NCBI RefSeq assembly: GCF_016862895.1
Contig: NZ_BONV01000031.1
Coordinates: 105,665-169,664 of the forward strand
DNA from: Planotetraspora kaengkrachanensis
GTDB lineage: Bacteria; Actinomycetota; Actinomycetes; Streptosporangiales; Streptosporangiaceae
DNA length: 64,000 nt
Direction: 5' to 3'
Shown here: positions 50,170 through 58,731 of the stretch, in pieces
Layout of the letters: every line of letters begins with the position of its first letter
Numbering within the stretch: position 1 is the first letter of the stretch
The notes under the pieces: model-generated
Databases searched by the model: none
Seen by the model: only the letters and a program-made list of their open reading frames with translations
Told to the model about the DNA's origin: nothing
Program-made: the position numbers and the translations under genes

Positions 50170-51053
50170 CGCGTCATCTCCAGTTCAGGGGTGCCCAGCC
50201 GGGCACGGCTGAGCCCCACACGTCTCCGTACGACTCCCGCCAGGGCGGCCACGCCGTACAACACGACGAGAACCAGGACCACGGTGCCCCCCGAGGCGAG
50301 CCGCAACCCGTGGTAGACGGACGCCTCGTAGCTGGCCGCGAGCCCGAGCCAGCCGCCGAGGGCGCCGATGAGGCAGGCGAGCGGCACGATCAACACGAGC
50401 CGGTCGGACAGGGCGCGTGCCGCCGCGGCCGGGACGATCAGCAGCGCGATGACCAGGATCGTGCCCACGGCCTGCACCGCCGCGACCACCACCAGGGCCA
50501 CGGCGACGTTCATGACCAGGTCGAGCAGGCCGACGCGGATGCCCGAAGCCGCCGCGCCCTCGGGGTCGAACGTGCGCAGCATGAGCGGTCGCCGCAGCAC
50601 GGCAAGCAGGCCGGCGACCAGGACCGTCACCACGGCGGTCTGCACGAGCTGCTCCTGGGTGACGGTGAGGATCCGCCCGAACAGGAACTGCGTGAGGTCG
50701 GAGGTGAAGGCGGTCCGCCGGGAGACGAGCACGACGCCGATCGCGAACAGCGAGGTCAGCACCATGGCGAGCGCGGCGTCCTCGCTCACCCGCCGCCGAT
50801 GGGAGAGCACGGTGAGCAGCACCGCCGTCACCGCCCCCGCGGCCAGCGCCCCCCAGAAGACGCCGTCCTGGCCGGCCATCAGGTAACCGATGACCACGCC
50901 GGGGAAGACGGTGTGGGTCAGGGTGTCGCTCACGAACGCGAGCCGGCGCAGCAGGACCAGCACCCCGACCGTGCCGGCGAGCACACCGAGGATGACCAGT
51001 TCGATCAGTGCCCGCGCCATGAACGGCAGTTGGAACGGCTCGAACAGGCTCAT
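50166..51053 (-). CDS. Metal ABC transporter permease (ABC-3 family)
   Basis: A 295-residue permease: FVSDTLTHTVFPGVVIGYLM and VQAVGTILVIALLIVPAAAA are the family motifs, with eight or so helices. The ATG at 51053 overlaps the ATPase stop (ATGA), giving the sequence MSLFEPFQLPFM. Paired with the paralogue at 49312. Confidence 0.9.
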   Translation of the reverse strand: MSLFEPFQLPFMARALIELVILGVLAGTVGVLVLLRRLAFVSDTLTHTVFPGVVIGYLMAGQDGVFWGALAAGAVTAVLLTVLSHRRRVSEDAALAMVLTSLFAIGVVLVSRRTAFTSDLTQFLFGRILTVTQEQLVQTAVVTVLVAGLLAVLRRPLMLRTFDPEGAAASGIRVGLLDLVMNVAVALVVVAAVQAVGTILVIALLIVPAAAARALSDRLVLIVPLACLIGALGGWLGLAASYEASVYHGLRLASGGTVVLVLVVLYGVAALAGVVRRRVGLSRARLGTPELEMTR

Positions 51054-51820
51054 GTCTGGGTCACGATCACCCGGTCGCCGCGCAACTCCAGCGCGTGCCC
51101 GCCGTACGTCGCCCGCAGGCGCTCGGGGGTGAGAACCGCGTCGGTCGGCCCGAATCCGAACTGGTGACGGTTGAGCAGGCACACCTCGTCGCAGGCGAGG
51201 TGTGCGATGGCCAGGTCGTGTGTGCTGACGACGACCGCCGCCCCCTGCTGCTTGAGCAGGGCAATCGCTTCGAGGAGGGCGTGCTGGCTCACCGCGTCCA
51301 CCCCGTTGAAGGGTTCGTCGAGCAGCAGCAGCCGCGGCTGGGCGGCGATCGCCCTGGCCAGGAGCACCCGCTGGCGCTGGCCGCCGGACAGCGTGCCGAA
51401 GCGGTTCTTGGCGCGGTCGCTGAGCCCGACCCGTTCCAGCGCCTCGGCCGCGTGGGCGCGGTCGGCCGCGGACGGACGGCGGAGCCAGCCGATCTTCCGG
51501 TAGCGGCCCATCATCACCACCTGCTCGACCGACACCGGGAAGTCGGGGTCGAGGGTGTCGGCCTGCGGCACGTAGGCGACGTCGCGGCGCGCCTGGGCAG
51601 GCGTGACCCCGAGCACCTCGATCCGGCCGCGGACCGTGGGGACCAGGCCGAGGACGGCTTTGATCAGCGTGGACTTTCCCGCGCCGTTGGGGCCGATGAG
51701 CGCCACGGCCTCGCCCGAGCGGACGGTGCCGTGCAACTCCTCCAGCACCGGTACGTGCCCGTAGGCGACACTGGCCTGTTCGAGGACCAGTGCCGCCGTA
51801 CGGTCTTGCTGCTGTGTCAT
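51050..51820 (-). CDS. Metal ABC transporter ATP-binding protein
   Basis: A 256-residue ABC ATPase. Walker A GPNGAGKST (43-51), Q-loop in AYVPQAD, signature LSGGQRQRV (144-152), Walker B LLLLDEP (164-170) and H-loop STHDLA are all present. ATG 51820 overlaps the binding-protein stop codon by four bases. Confidence 0.93.
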   Translation of the reverse strand: MTQQQDRTAALVLEQASVAYGHVPVLEELHGTVRSGEAVALIGPNGAGKSTLIKAVLGLVPTVRGRIEVLGVTPAQARRDVAYVPQADTLDPDFPVSVEQVVMMGRYRKIGWLRRPSAADRAHAAEALERVGLSDRAKNRFGTLSGGQRQRVLLARAIAAQPRLLLLDEPFNGVDAVSQHALLEAIALLKQQGAAVVVSTHDLAIAHLACDEVCLLNRHQFGFGPTDAVLTPERLRATYGGHALELRGDRVIVTQT

Positions 51821-52779
51821 GTGGAGGAACCCTTGAGGGCGGTGACGATCGTGTCGGTGTTGTGCTCTTCCATCTGGAGGTAGCTGGCTCCCGCCGACCC
51901 CTCCGGACCGAGCGTATCTCCGTACAACGAGTCCTCTCCCGCCTCCACCTTCACACCGGCCTCGCGGCCGATCGCCTCCGCCGTCTTGGGCGGCAGGGAC
52001 GACTCGGAGAAGATCGCGGTGACGCCGGTCGACCTGATCTTGGCCACGAGGTCGGCGATCTGCTTGCCCGACAGCTCCGCCGAGGTGTCGAAGCTCGGAA
52101 TGATCGAGCCGACGAAGGTCAGCTTGTAGCGGTCGATGTAGTAGCCGAACGCGTCGTGGTTGGTGACGAGCTTGCGGCTGTCCGCCGGAATCGAGTCGAT
52201 CTTCTTGGTGATGTCGGCGTCGAGTGCGTCGATCTTGGCGTCGTACGCCGCGAGGTTGGCCTGGTAGGCGGACGCGTCGGCGGCGTCCTGGGCGGCGAAC
52301 GCCTTCTCGATGTTGGCCACCATGATCTTCGCGTTCAGCGGGTTGTGCCAGATGTGCGGGTCTCCGGCCGACTCCTCCTCGGACCCGTCGCCCTGGCGGA
52401 TCGCGACGCCCTGACTTGCGTCGACGATCGTGCCGTTGAAGCCGGCGGACGTGATCACCTGGTCGAGCCACTTCTCCAGGCCCACGCCGTTCTTGACCAC
52501 GACGTCGGCCTCGGCGATCGCCTGGATGTCCGCGGGGGACGGCTCGTAGTCGTGCGGGTCGACGTTGGGCTTGAGGATCTGGTGGACCACCACCTTGTCA
52601 CCGCCCACGTTCCTGGCGAAGTCGCCGACCTGGGTGGTGGTGGCGACGACCTTGAGAGGCTGCGGAGCCCCCGGGCTTGCGCCGGACTGCGACGAAGACG
52701 ACGAGCCGGAGCCACAGGCGGTCGCGAACATCACGACAAGGGCGGCAACCGGCAGGGAGCGGGCAAGAGGGGAGCGCAC
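51817..52779 (-). CDS. Zinc-type ABC transporter substrate-binding lipoprotein (ZnuA-like)
   Basis: A 320-residue cluster A-I binding protein. The signal LPVAALVVMFATACGSGSS ends in a lipobox. His ligands are seen in VDPHDYEPSPAD, GDPHIWHNP and VTNHDAFGYY, and a late Asp/Glu is likely. The third His argues for zinc rather than manganese. An acidic stretch (GDGSEEES) replaces the His-rich loop. GTG 52779 has AGGA six bases upstream. First gene of the importer operon, behind a Zur-like box. Confidence 0.9.
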   Translation of the reverse strand: MRSPLARSLPVAALVVMFATACGSGSSSSSQSGASPGAPQPLKVVATTTQVGDFARNVGGDKVVVHQILKPNVDPHDYEPSPADIQAIAEADVVVKNGVGLEKWLDQVITSAGFNGTIVDASQGVAIRQGDGSEEESAGDPHIWHNPLNAKIMVANIEKAFAAQDAADASAYQANLAAYDAKIDALDADITKKIDSIPADSRKLVTNHDAFGYYIDRYKLTFVGSIIPSFDTSAELSGKQIADLVAKIRSTGVTAIFSESSLPPKTAEAIGREAGVKVEAGEDSLYGDTLGPEGSAGASYLQMEEHNTDTIVTALKGSST

Positions 52780-52844
52780 GACAGTCCTGTTCGATTCGAC
52801 GTTTGTAGACGTATCGAGGAGATACACCCGAATCGTGTCGTAAA

Positions 52845-52859
52845 TGAAAATGATTGTCA
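52845..52859. promoter_or_regulatory. Zur-like box of the zinc importer operon
   Basis: TGAAAATGATTGTCA matches the actinobacterial Zur/Fur-type consensus TGAAAATGATTTTCA at 14 of 15 positions. On the coding strand it overlaps a TTGACA-like -35 hexamer and lies 66 bases before the binding-protein start. Zinc-bound Zur should repress the operon. Confidence 0.82.
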
Positions 52860-52915
52860 ACTTCGTTTTGGCGTGAGCGCCGGATGCCCACCTGAGAGTG
52901 GCCCCCGAACGACGA

Positions 52916-52944
52916 CGTGCCGACGACACGAAGTCGTCGGCACG
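52916..52944 (-). terminator. Hairpin terminator of the GDPD gene
   Basis: CGTGCCGACGAC (52916-52927) pairs perfectly with 52933-52944 around a five-base loop, 39 bases past the end of the leftward GDPD gene. Confidence 0.8.
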
Positions 52945-52982
52945 CCGGCGGTCGCTGCGGGAGGGCCCGCTCCTGGGATTCC

Positions 52983-54092
52983 TCAGTGACGTGCGCGGGC
53001 TCCGAGCACCGCGCGGGCGATGCCGGGGTCGTCGGAGAAGACGCCGTCGATGTTCTGGTCGAACAGCTTGTTGAAGTAGCCCGTGACGTCACCGGTCGTC
53101 CGGGCGTACACGGGGCTCGCCGGGTCGCCGCGGCGGTAGTCCACCGGGAGTTGCGAGTTCTCGGGACGAACGGTCCAGGTGTGCACGTCGAGGTGCGCCC
53201 GGTGCGCGTCCCTGACCAGCGTGGTCGGGGCGACCGTACGGCCGTCCGCGCCCACGGGCAGGATGCGGGTGGTCGCCACGCCGACGCCGTAGGCGTAGGA
53301 CGCCACGTCTTTCAGACCCGCCGGGGTGATCATCTGGTCGTAGGTGAAGCCGTCGCCCTTGGCCACGTGGTCGTAGGGTGCGCCGGACCCGTTGACCAGC
53401 TGGATCAGCCGCAGCTTGGTCTTCTTGTGCAGGTCTCGGATGTTGGCCGTCTCGAACGACTGGATGAACACCGGGTCGGTCGACTTCCGCCAGCCGTGCC
53501 TGGCCAGCGTGGCCAGCAGCGGCTCCTCGAGCGACAGCCCGATGGAGTCGAAGTACGTCGGGTGCTTCGTCTCGGGGTAGACGCCCACGCCGTGACGCTG
53601 GGCGAGCTCGATGACCTCGTCGAAGGTCGGGATCGGCGCCAGGCCGTTGAAGGCCGTGCTCTCCGGGCGCAGGTCGGGGATGCGCTCCTTGGCCCGGAGG
53701 GTCCGCAGCTCGGCGAGCGTGAAGTCCTCGGTGAACCAGCCGGTCACCGCCACGCCGTCGATGGTCTTGGTGGTGCGCCGGCCCGCGAACTCGGGGTGGT
53801 CGGCCACGTCGGTGGTCCCCCCGATCTCGTTCTCGTGCCTGGCGACGAGGATGTGGTCCTTGGTCGAGACGAGGTCGGGCTCGATGTAGTCGGCGCCCAG
53901 GCCGATGGCCGTCTCGTAGGACAGGAGAGTGTGCTCCGGCCGCCAGGCGCTCGCGCCCCGATGGCCGATGACGATGGGCTCCCGGTCGCGCTTGTCGGCG
54001 GTCGCGGCGCCGGGCTGAATCAGCACAGCGGCAACCGTACCGCCCGCGAGGACGGCCAGAGCTCCGGCCACGAACTTACGGATCATGGTCAT
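52983..54092 (-). CDS. Secreted glycerophosphodiester phosphodiesterase
   Basis: A 369-residue exported enzyme: signal peptide (to about residue 31, AATA), then a GDPD TIM barrel. Active-site residues are seen in PIVIGHRGASAWRPEHTLLS (His, Arg, Glu) and YIEPDLVSTKDHILVARHE (Glu, Asp, His); later VYPETKHPTYF (Glu, Lys) and FIQSFE. It releases glycerol-3-phosphate from deacylated phospholipids or wall polymers. ATG 54092 (MTMIRKF) is used. Confidence 0.93.
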   Translation of the reverse strand: MTMIRKFVAGALAVLAGGTVAAVLIQPGAATADKRDREPIVIGHRGASAWRPEHTLLSYETAIGLGADYIEPDLVSTKDHILVARHENEIGGTTDVADHPEFAGRRTTKTIDGVAVTGWFTEDFTLAELRTLRAKERIPDLRPESTAFNGLAPIPTFDEVIELAQRHGVGVYPETKHPTYFDSIGLSLEEPLLATLARHGWRKSTDPVFIQSFETANIRDLHKKTKLRLIQLVNGSGAPYDHVAKGDGFTYDQMITPAGLKDVASYAYGVGVATTRILPVGADGRTVAPTTLVRDAHRAHLDVHTWTVRPENSQLPVDYRRGDPASPVYARTTGDVTGYFNKLFDQNIDGVFSDDPGIARAVLGARARH

Positions 54093-54184
54093 GCCCGGAC
54101 GATAAGTGGCGTAAGCGACTCTCACATTAAGGCGAGGTGCCCACTCGGCGACGCCTTCCACTGCGACGTGAGCGCGCCGGGCAC

Positions 54185-54805
54185 TCAGGCCCGCAGGGCG
54201 GCCAAGCCGGCCTGAGCCTGCGTTCGCATCATCGGGACGAACTGCCGAGCGGCCTCGGGAAGGCCGGACAGCGCCAGCTCGACCTCCTCCGGAGTACCCA
54301 CCTCGTCGAAGAACCCGACCATGAGATGGGCCGCCTCGGTCGGCGACGTCGTGATGACCTTCTGGGAGAAATCAGCCCAGGCCTCCGGGGAGACGTGGTC
54401 GCGCAGGGCCGGGAACAGCAGGGGTTCCTCCTTCTCGAGATGGCGATGCACAAGATCGCGAACGGCCGTCGCCGCCTCCCGCAGGGCGGCGCGGTCGACG
54501 CCGTCGCAAATCTCCACCTCACCGAGCGCGTCAAGGACCGCGTCGAGCTGCACGTGCTCGGCTCCGAGGGCGGCGAGACCGTCGGCGGCCCCCGGCTCGA
54601 CAGCGGTGATCATGGGCCAGAGCAGCTCGTCCTCACTCTCATGGTGGTGATGCAGGTTCGCGACGAGGAAGTCGCGCAGCTCGGCCAGCGCCGCGCTGGG
54701 GACGGTGGAGCGCCCAGCCGCCTCGACCAGCAATGACGTGGCCGTGCGGTGCATTCCGTGCGCGAGACGGGTCTCGATGATCGCCGTCGGTTCAGAGTTG
54801 AGCAT
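54185..54805 (-). CDS. Hemerythrin-domain protein
   Basis: A 206-residue hemerythrin with the ligand pattern ARLAHGMHRTA-like (first His), VANLHHHHESEDELLWP, LGAEHVQLDAV and LVHRHLEKEEPLLFP, plus a 60-residue C-terminal helical tail absent in the other hemerythrin of this window (16408). Divergent from a TetR regulator across an AT-rich palindromic spacer; probably controlled by it. O2, NO or redox sensing is inferred only from the fold. Confidence 0.88.
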   Translation of the reverse strand: MLNSEPTAIIETRLAHGMHRTATSLLVEAAGRSTVPSAALAELRDFLVANLHHHHESEDELLWPMITAVEPGAADGLAALGAEHVQLDAVLDALGEVEICDGVDRAALREAATAVRDLVHRHLEKEEPLLFPALRDHVSPEAWADFSQKVITTSPTEAAHLMVGFFDEVGTPEEVELALSGLPEAARQFVPMMRTQAQAGLAALRA

Positions 54806-54827
54806 GCGGAGACGGTATTGAATATAG

Positions 54828-54847
54828 GACTATATAGTCAATATTGA
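54828..54847. promoter_or_regulatory. Overlapping palindromes between hemerythrin and TetR genes (probable operator)
   Basis: GACTATATAGTC (54828-54839) is a perfect 12-bp palindrome and TCAATATTGA (54838-54847) a perfect 10-bp one overlapping it by two bases. The whole 54815-54875 stretch is unusually AT-rich. It is the likely autoregulatory site of the TetR protein and covers the hemerythrin promoter. Confidence 0.72.
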
Positions 54848-54880
54848 CGAATGTGATCAATATGATGGAATAATCGGTGG

Positions 54881-55489
54881 ATGGGCACGTACCGCTCTCC
54901 CCGCCGCGCGGACGCGGCCGCCGACACCCGTGCCGCGATCATGCGGAGCGCTCGGGAGTTGTTCCTCCTCCACGGCTACTCCGCGGTCACGGTCGCGCAG
55001 ATCGCCGCAGGCGCGCGCGTCGCCGTACCGACCGTCTACAACAGCGCCGGGGGCAAGACGGGCATCCTGGCCGCTCTGCTCGCCCCCGCCGTGAACGACC
55101 CGAGCGTCGCGGATGCCCTCGACGCGGTGGCGGCGGCCACTGATCCGGGCGCGGTCGTCGACATCACGGCCGCCTACACCCGCCAGGACCATGAGCGGCA
55201 CTGGGACATCCTGTTCGGGCTGCTCCACGAAGGTCTGGGAGAGGCCGCCGCCACCGAGGTGCTCAACACGGGCATCCGCGCCTACATCGAGGCGCTGACC
55301 GCGGTGGCCGATCGCCTGGTCGCCTTGAACGGGCTGCGACCCGGCCTGGACCGGGAGACGACCGTCGATCTTCTGTGGTTCTACCTCGGCCAGCGCTCCT
55401 GGTTCGTCCTCGTCGGTGAACGCGGCTGGAGCTTCGACCGTGCGCAGGAATGGCTGGCCGCCTCCGCCCGTCAGGCGTTGCTGCGATGA
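54881..55489 (+). CDS. TetR-family transcriptional regulator
   Basis: A 202-residue regulator. N-terminal HTH: ARELFLLHGYSAVTVAQIAA followed by VAVPTVYNSAGGKTGILAAL, the canonical TetR recognition region. The C-terminal helical ligand domain (about 75-195) has no named family. The ATG lies six bases after the AT-rich spacer, without a clear Shine-Dalgarno sequence. Divergent from the hemerythrin gene. Confidence 0.9.
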   Translation: MGTYRSPRRADAAADTRAAIMRSARELFLLHGYSAVTVAQIAAGARVAVPTVYNSAGGKTGILAALLAPAVNDPSVADALDAVAAATDPGAVVDITAAYTRQDHERHWDILFGLLHEGLGEAAATEVLNTGIRAYIEALTAVADRLVALNGLRPGLDRETTVDLLWFYLGQRSWFVLVGERGWSFDRAQEWLAASARQALLR

Positions 55490-55609
55490 GGCCTGTTCCG
55501 ACTTTCGTGCGGTGACCCGTCTCGGAACCCCGGCCGCGTACATGAATCGCGATTACCCGGGCAGTGGAGGGCTGCCCGCGAATCGGAACGCAACTTGGGG
55601 TGAGGTCAA

Positions 55610-56221
55610 ATGGTCCTGCTGGGCCTGCTCCTGATCATGGTCGCGGCGGCGGCCGTGATCGAGGTATCGATCAACGAAACCGCCACGACGATGCCCATCA
55701 ACGTCAGGGACTGGACGGTCAACCTGAGCCCGTTCGAGTTGTTCGTCGCCGGAGCCGCGACGGCAGGGGTGTTCCTGATCGGCCTTCTCATGGTCAGCGG
55801 CGGCTTGCGCCGTTCGAGCACCAAGCGCCGCAAGCTCCGCGAGGCCCGGCTGGCCGAGCGGCAGCGCCTGACCAAGCTCGAGGCGGAGAAGCGCGACCTC
55901 GAGCGGAAACTGGAGGGAGTCGACGCCACCACGCCCACGACCGACCCTGTGAGCGCCACTGCGACCGGCCCTCTGCCCGGGTCCGCGGCCGAGCGGGAGC
56001 TCATGGCGACCCGCGAGGCCGACACCCGTGAAGCGGACACCCGCGAGATGACGCGTCCCGGCCGGGTGGAAGGCGACCGCACCGCCGAATCGGGCGACCG
56101 TCACGTCACGGTCCCGGCCCAGACGTCGTCCGACCAGCTCGTGGCCGGCCGGCGTGGGGCCTCCCACGCCGACCGCCCCGCGGATCCCCGCAACCGCGCC
56201 GACTCCGGCGACCCCGCCTGA
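55610..56221 (+). CDS. Two-TM membrane protein with coiled coil, unknown function
   Basis: A 203-residue protein. One helix at residues 2-18 (LLGLLLIMVAAAAVIEV) and one at about 42-63 (ELFVAGAATAGVFLIGLLMV) resemble a LapA/DUF1049-like hairpin. A basic stretch and coiled coil follow (RLTKLEAEKRDLERKLEG), then a disordered polar tail with a small (T)READ repeat. It probably sits in the membrane with its tail in the cytoplasm. Function unknown. Confidence 0.7.
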   Translation: MVLLGLLLIMVAAAAVIEVSINETATTMPINVRDWTVNLSPFELFVAGAATAGVFLIGLLMVSGGLRRSSTKRRKLREARLAERQRLTKLEAEKRDLERKLEGVDATTPTTDPVSATATGPLPGSAAERELMATREADTREADTREMTRPGRVEGDRTAESGDRHVTVPAQTSSDQLVAGRRGASHADRPADPRNRADSGDPA

Positions 56222-56274
56222 CCTGGGTCCCGCGCGCCCGCGCCGTCATCCTCCGAGGCGGCGCGGGTTGCGCA

Positions 56275-56304
56275 TGTCAGGGTTTGTCACGGATTGTCAG
56301 GGTC
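56275..56304. repeat. Three-copy 10-bp tandem repeat at a stop codon
   Basis: TGTCAGGGTT-like units at 56275-56284, 56285-56294 and 56295-56304. The last contains the stop codon (TCA 56297-56299) of the DUF72 gene. Confidence 0.7.
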
Positions 56305-57085
56305 TCCCGCCGGCGTGCGTGGACTCGATCTCGTCGAGCTGCCTGACACGGCTCACGTCCCACCCGGCGTCCTCCGCCAGGAGGGCGAGCGTGAGGGCGT
56401 TCCGTACGGCGGCGCCGCCCCGGTCGTTGTTGAAGTAGACGTACGCGTCGCGCACGTCCCCCGCTTCGCGCAGCCGGTTGAGCCAGCTCTTCAGCGCCTG
56501 TTCCCCATAGCTCGGCCACGTCCGGCCCCGGCCCTCGTGCAGGCGCAGATAGATCCAGTCGGCCGTCCGCCACAAAGGCGACTGGGGCCTGCCCAGCCTG
56601 TCGGCCCAGCACAGGGCCGCACCGCGTTCGGCCAGGATCTCCCGGATCTCGTCCGTCCACCACGACTCGTGCCTGGGCTCGACCGCGATCCTGACCTTCT
56701 TCGGGAAGCGCGTGAGGCACCGGCGAAGCCGCTCCGCGTCGGCCCGCAGCGTGGGCGGCAACTGCAACAGGACCGGGCCGAGCTTGCGCCCGAGTCCTTC
56801 CGCCACCCCCATGAGCCGCTCGACCGGCTCCTCGGGATCCTTCAGTCGCTTGATGTGCGTGAGGAACCTGCTGGCCTTGACCGCCATGACGAAGTCGCCC
56901 GACGTGCGCTGCCGCCAGCTCTCGAACGTCTCCCTCGCGGGCAGACGGTAGAACGCGTTGTTGTTCTCGACCGTCGCGAAGACGTCGCAGTACCTCTCCA
57001 GCCAGAGCCGCTGGGGCACGCCGGAATAGATCATGTCCCGCCAGTCGGCGTACTGCCAGCCAGAGGTTCCGATGAACATCGGCAT
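56297..57085 (-). CDS. DUF72 (YecE-like) protein
   Basis: A 262-residue TIM-barrel-like protein: FIGTSGWQYADWRDMIYSG at the N-terminus, FATVENNNAFYRLPARETFE, FVMAVKASRFLTHIKRLKDP, and YVYFNNDRGGAAVRNAL near the end are the DUF72 signatures. Function unknown. Start ATG 57085; ATG 57079 is also possible. Confidence 0.92.
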   Translation of the reverse strand: MPMFIGTSGWQYADWRDMIYSGVPQRLWLERYCDVFATVENNNAFYRLPARETFESWRQRTSGDFVMAVKASRFLTHIKRLKDPEEPVERLMGVAEGLGRKLGPVLLQLPPTLRADAERLRRCLTRFPKKVRIAVEPRHESWWTDEIREILAERGAALCWADRLGRPQSPLWRTADWIYLRLHEGRGRTWPSYGEQALKSWLNRLREAGDVRDAYVYFNNDRGGAAVRNALTLALLAEDAGWDVSRVRQLDEIESTHAGGRP

Positions 57086-57183
57086 ACGACCCCCCTACCC
57101 CGCATTCGGCATAGATCGCTCGAACAGGGGCAGGCGAATCTCCGGATCGGCTAACAGCGAGAAAGCCGTTACGAGAGGGGCGA

Positions 57184-57732
57184 ATGATGATCAAGGGAAA
57201 GACGATCGCGTTTCTGGTCGCTCCGGAAGGCGTCGAGCAGGTCGAGCTGTCCGAGCCCTGGCGGGCCGTCGAACTGGCGGGCGGGACTCCCCGGCTGGTG
57301 TCCAGCAAGCCCGGTCACGTCCAGGCGTTCAACCACCTGGACAAGGCGGACACCTTCCCGGTCGACATGACCGTCGACGACGCGTCCGCCGCGGAGTTCG
57401 ACGGGCTGGTCCTGCCCGGCGGCGTGGCCAACCCCGACATGTTGCGTACCGACCCGAAGGCAGTCAGGTTCGCCAAGGGCTTCTTCGAGGACGGCAAGCC
57501 GGTGGCGGCCATCTGCCACGCGCCGTGGACGCTCATCGAGGCCGACGTCGTCCGCGGCCGTACGCTGACGTCCTGGCCGAGCCTGCGGACGGACCTGCGC
57601 AACGCCGGGGCGGAGTGGGTCGACCAGGAGGTCATGGTCGACACGGCCGGCCCGAACACGCTCGTGACCAGCAGAAAGCCCGACGATCTCAAGGCGTTCT
57701 GCCAGGCGGCCCTCGACGCGTTCAGCGACTGA
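57184..57732 (+). CDS. DJ-1/PfpI-family protein
   Basis: A 182-residue protein of the YhbO/PfpI type: nucleophile elbow AAICHAPWTLIEADVV (Cys about residue 115), preceded by GLVLPGGVANPDMLR, and the SKPGHVQAF loop. Members act as deglycases, proteases or chaperones; likely stress-related. ATG 57184 or 57187; GAGAGGGG lies upstream. Confidence 0.91.
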   Translation: MMIKGKTIAFLVAPEGVEQVELSEPWRAVELAGGTPRLVSSKPGHVQAFNHLDKADTFPVDMTVDDASAAEFDGLVLPGGVANPDMLRTDPKAVRFAKGFFEDGKPVAAICHAPWTLIEADVVRGRTLTSWPSLRTDLRNAGAEWVDQEVMVDTAGPNTLVTSRKPDDLKAFCQAALDAFSD

Positions 57733-57852
57733 TCCGCCCGCGATCCGCACTCCATACGCACCTGATCGGCATACGCCTTACGGGCGGGGAACGAGCTCTG
57801 CCATGCTTTCACGCAGCACCATCGCGGCACGAGAGCGCGGAGAAATACTGGC

Positions 57853-58731
57853 ATGACCGAGGTGTTCACGCTCGGAGAGGCGCTCGGCGTCGTCTCGGCC
57901 GACCGCATACGACACGACACGACAGCCCGGCTGGACGTCGAGGGCCCCGAGCTCACGATGGCCGTCGGTCTCGCGCGGCTCGGTCATCGGGTCGCCTGGC
58001 TCGGCCGGGTGAGCATCGACGAACTGGGCGCGCGCACGCTGAGCGTTCTGCGCGGCGAGGGCGTGGACGTCACCCACGCCCGGGTCGACGAGACCGCCCC
58101 CACCGGCGTTGTGATCCGGCAGCGGCGGATCGGCCGCCTGTCGCACGAGGTCTACTACCAGAGCGGCTCCGCGGGCGCCCGCCTGTCGACGGGCGACGTC
58201 CCCGCCGAGGCGGTTCAGTCGGCACGCATCCTGCACATCACCGGCATCACCCTGGCGCTCAGCGGATACGCCTGGAGCGCCGTGCACCACGCGGTCAAGC
58301 TGGCGCGTGACGCCGGGGTGCTCGTCTCCGTCGACGTCAACCACCGGCCCCATCTCTGGGAGAGCGTCGACGAGGCACGGCAGGCGCTGGCCGAACTCGC
58401 CTCCTCCGCCGACATCCTGTTCGCCAACCAGGACGAGCTGCCGCTCGTCGAGCCGGCTCTGGCGGGAGTTCCCGAGCTGATCGTGACCCGCGGGGCCAAG
58501 GGGGCGAGCGCGACGGTCGACGGCCTGCGTTACGACACCCAGGCGGCGCCGGTGACGGCCGTCGACGCCACCGGGGTCGGCGGCGCCTTCGTCGCGGGTT
58601 ATCTCAGCGCGCTCCTCGACGACCTCCACCCCGCCGACCGGCTCAAGCGGGGCATCTCACTGGCCGCGTACGCCGTGGCCGGCCACGGCTCATGGCAGGG
58701 GCTGCCCACCCGGGGAGAGCTGCCCCCGTGA
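57853..58731 (+). CDS. PfkB-like carbohydrate kinase lacking the catalytic Asp
   Basis: A 292-residue ribokinase-fold protein, similar in order to the kinase at 23684: AVGLARLGHRVAWLG, IDELGARTL, IVTRGAKGASA. The signature should be DTxGAGDAF but reads VDATGVGGAFVAGYL, so the catalytic Asp is Gly (codon GGC at 58580-58582). Activity is doubtful unless another residue substitutes. Its last 42 bases overlap the convergent flavoprotein gene. No sugar-acid genes are adjacent. Confidence 0.85.
   Translation: MTEVFTLGEALGVVSADRIRHDTTARLDVEGPELTMAVGLARLGHRVAWLGRVSIDELGARTLSVLRGEGVDVTHARVDETAPTGVVIRQRRIGRLSHEVYYQSGSAGARLSTGDVPAEAVQSARILHITGITLALSGYAWSAVHHAVKLARDAGVLVSVDVNHRPHLWESVDEARQALAELASSADILFANQDELPLVEPALAGVPELIVTRGAKGASATVDGLRYDTQAAPVTAVDATGVGGAFVAGYLSALLDDLHPADRLKRGISLAAYAVAGHGSWQGLPTRGELPP

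Noticed and set aside
51053..51182. Longer N-terminus for the metal permease
   Set aside because: The extension is antisense-like and Arg/Pro-rich and would overlap the ATPase gene by 130 bases; ATG 51053 gives the usual ATGA junction.
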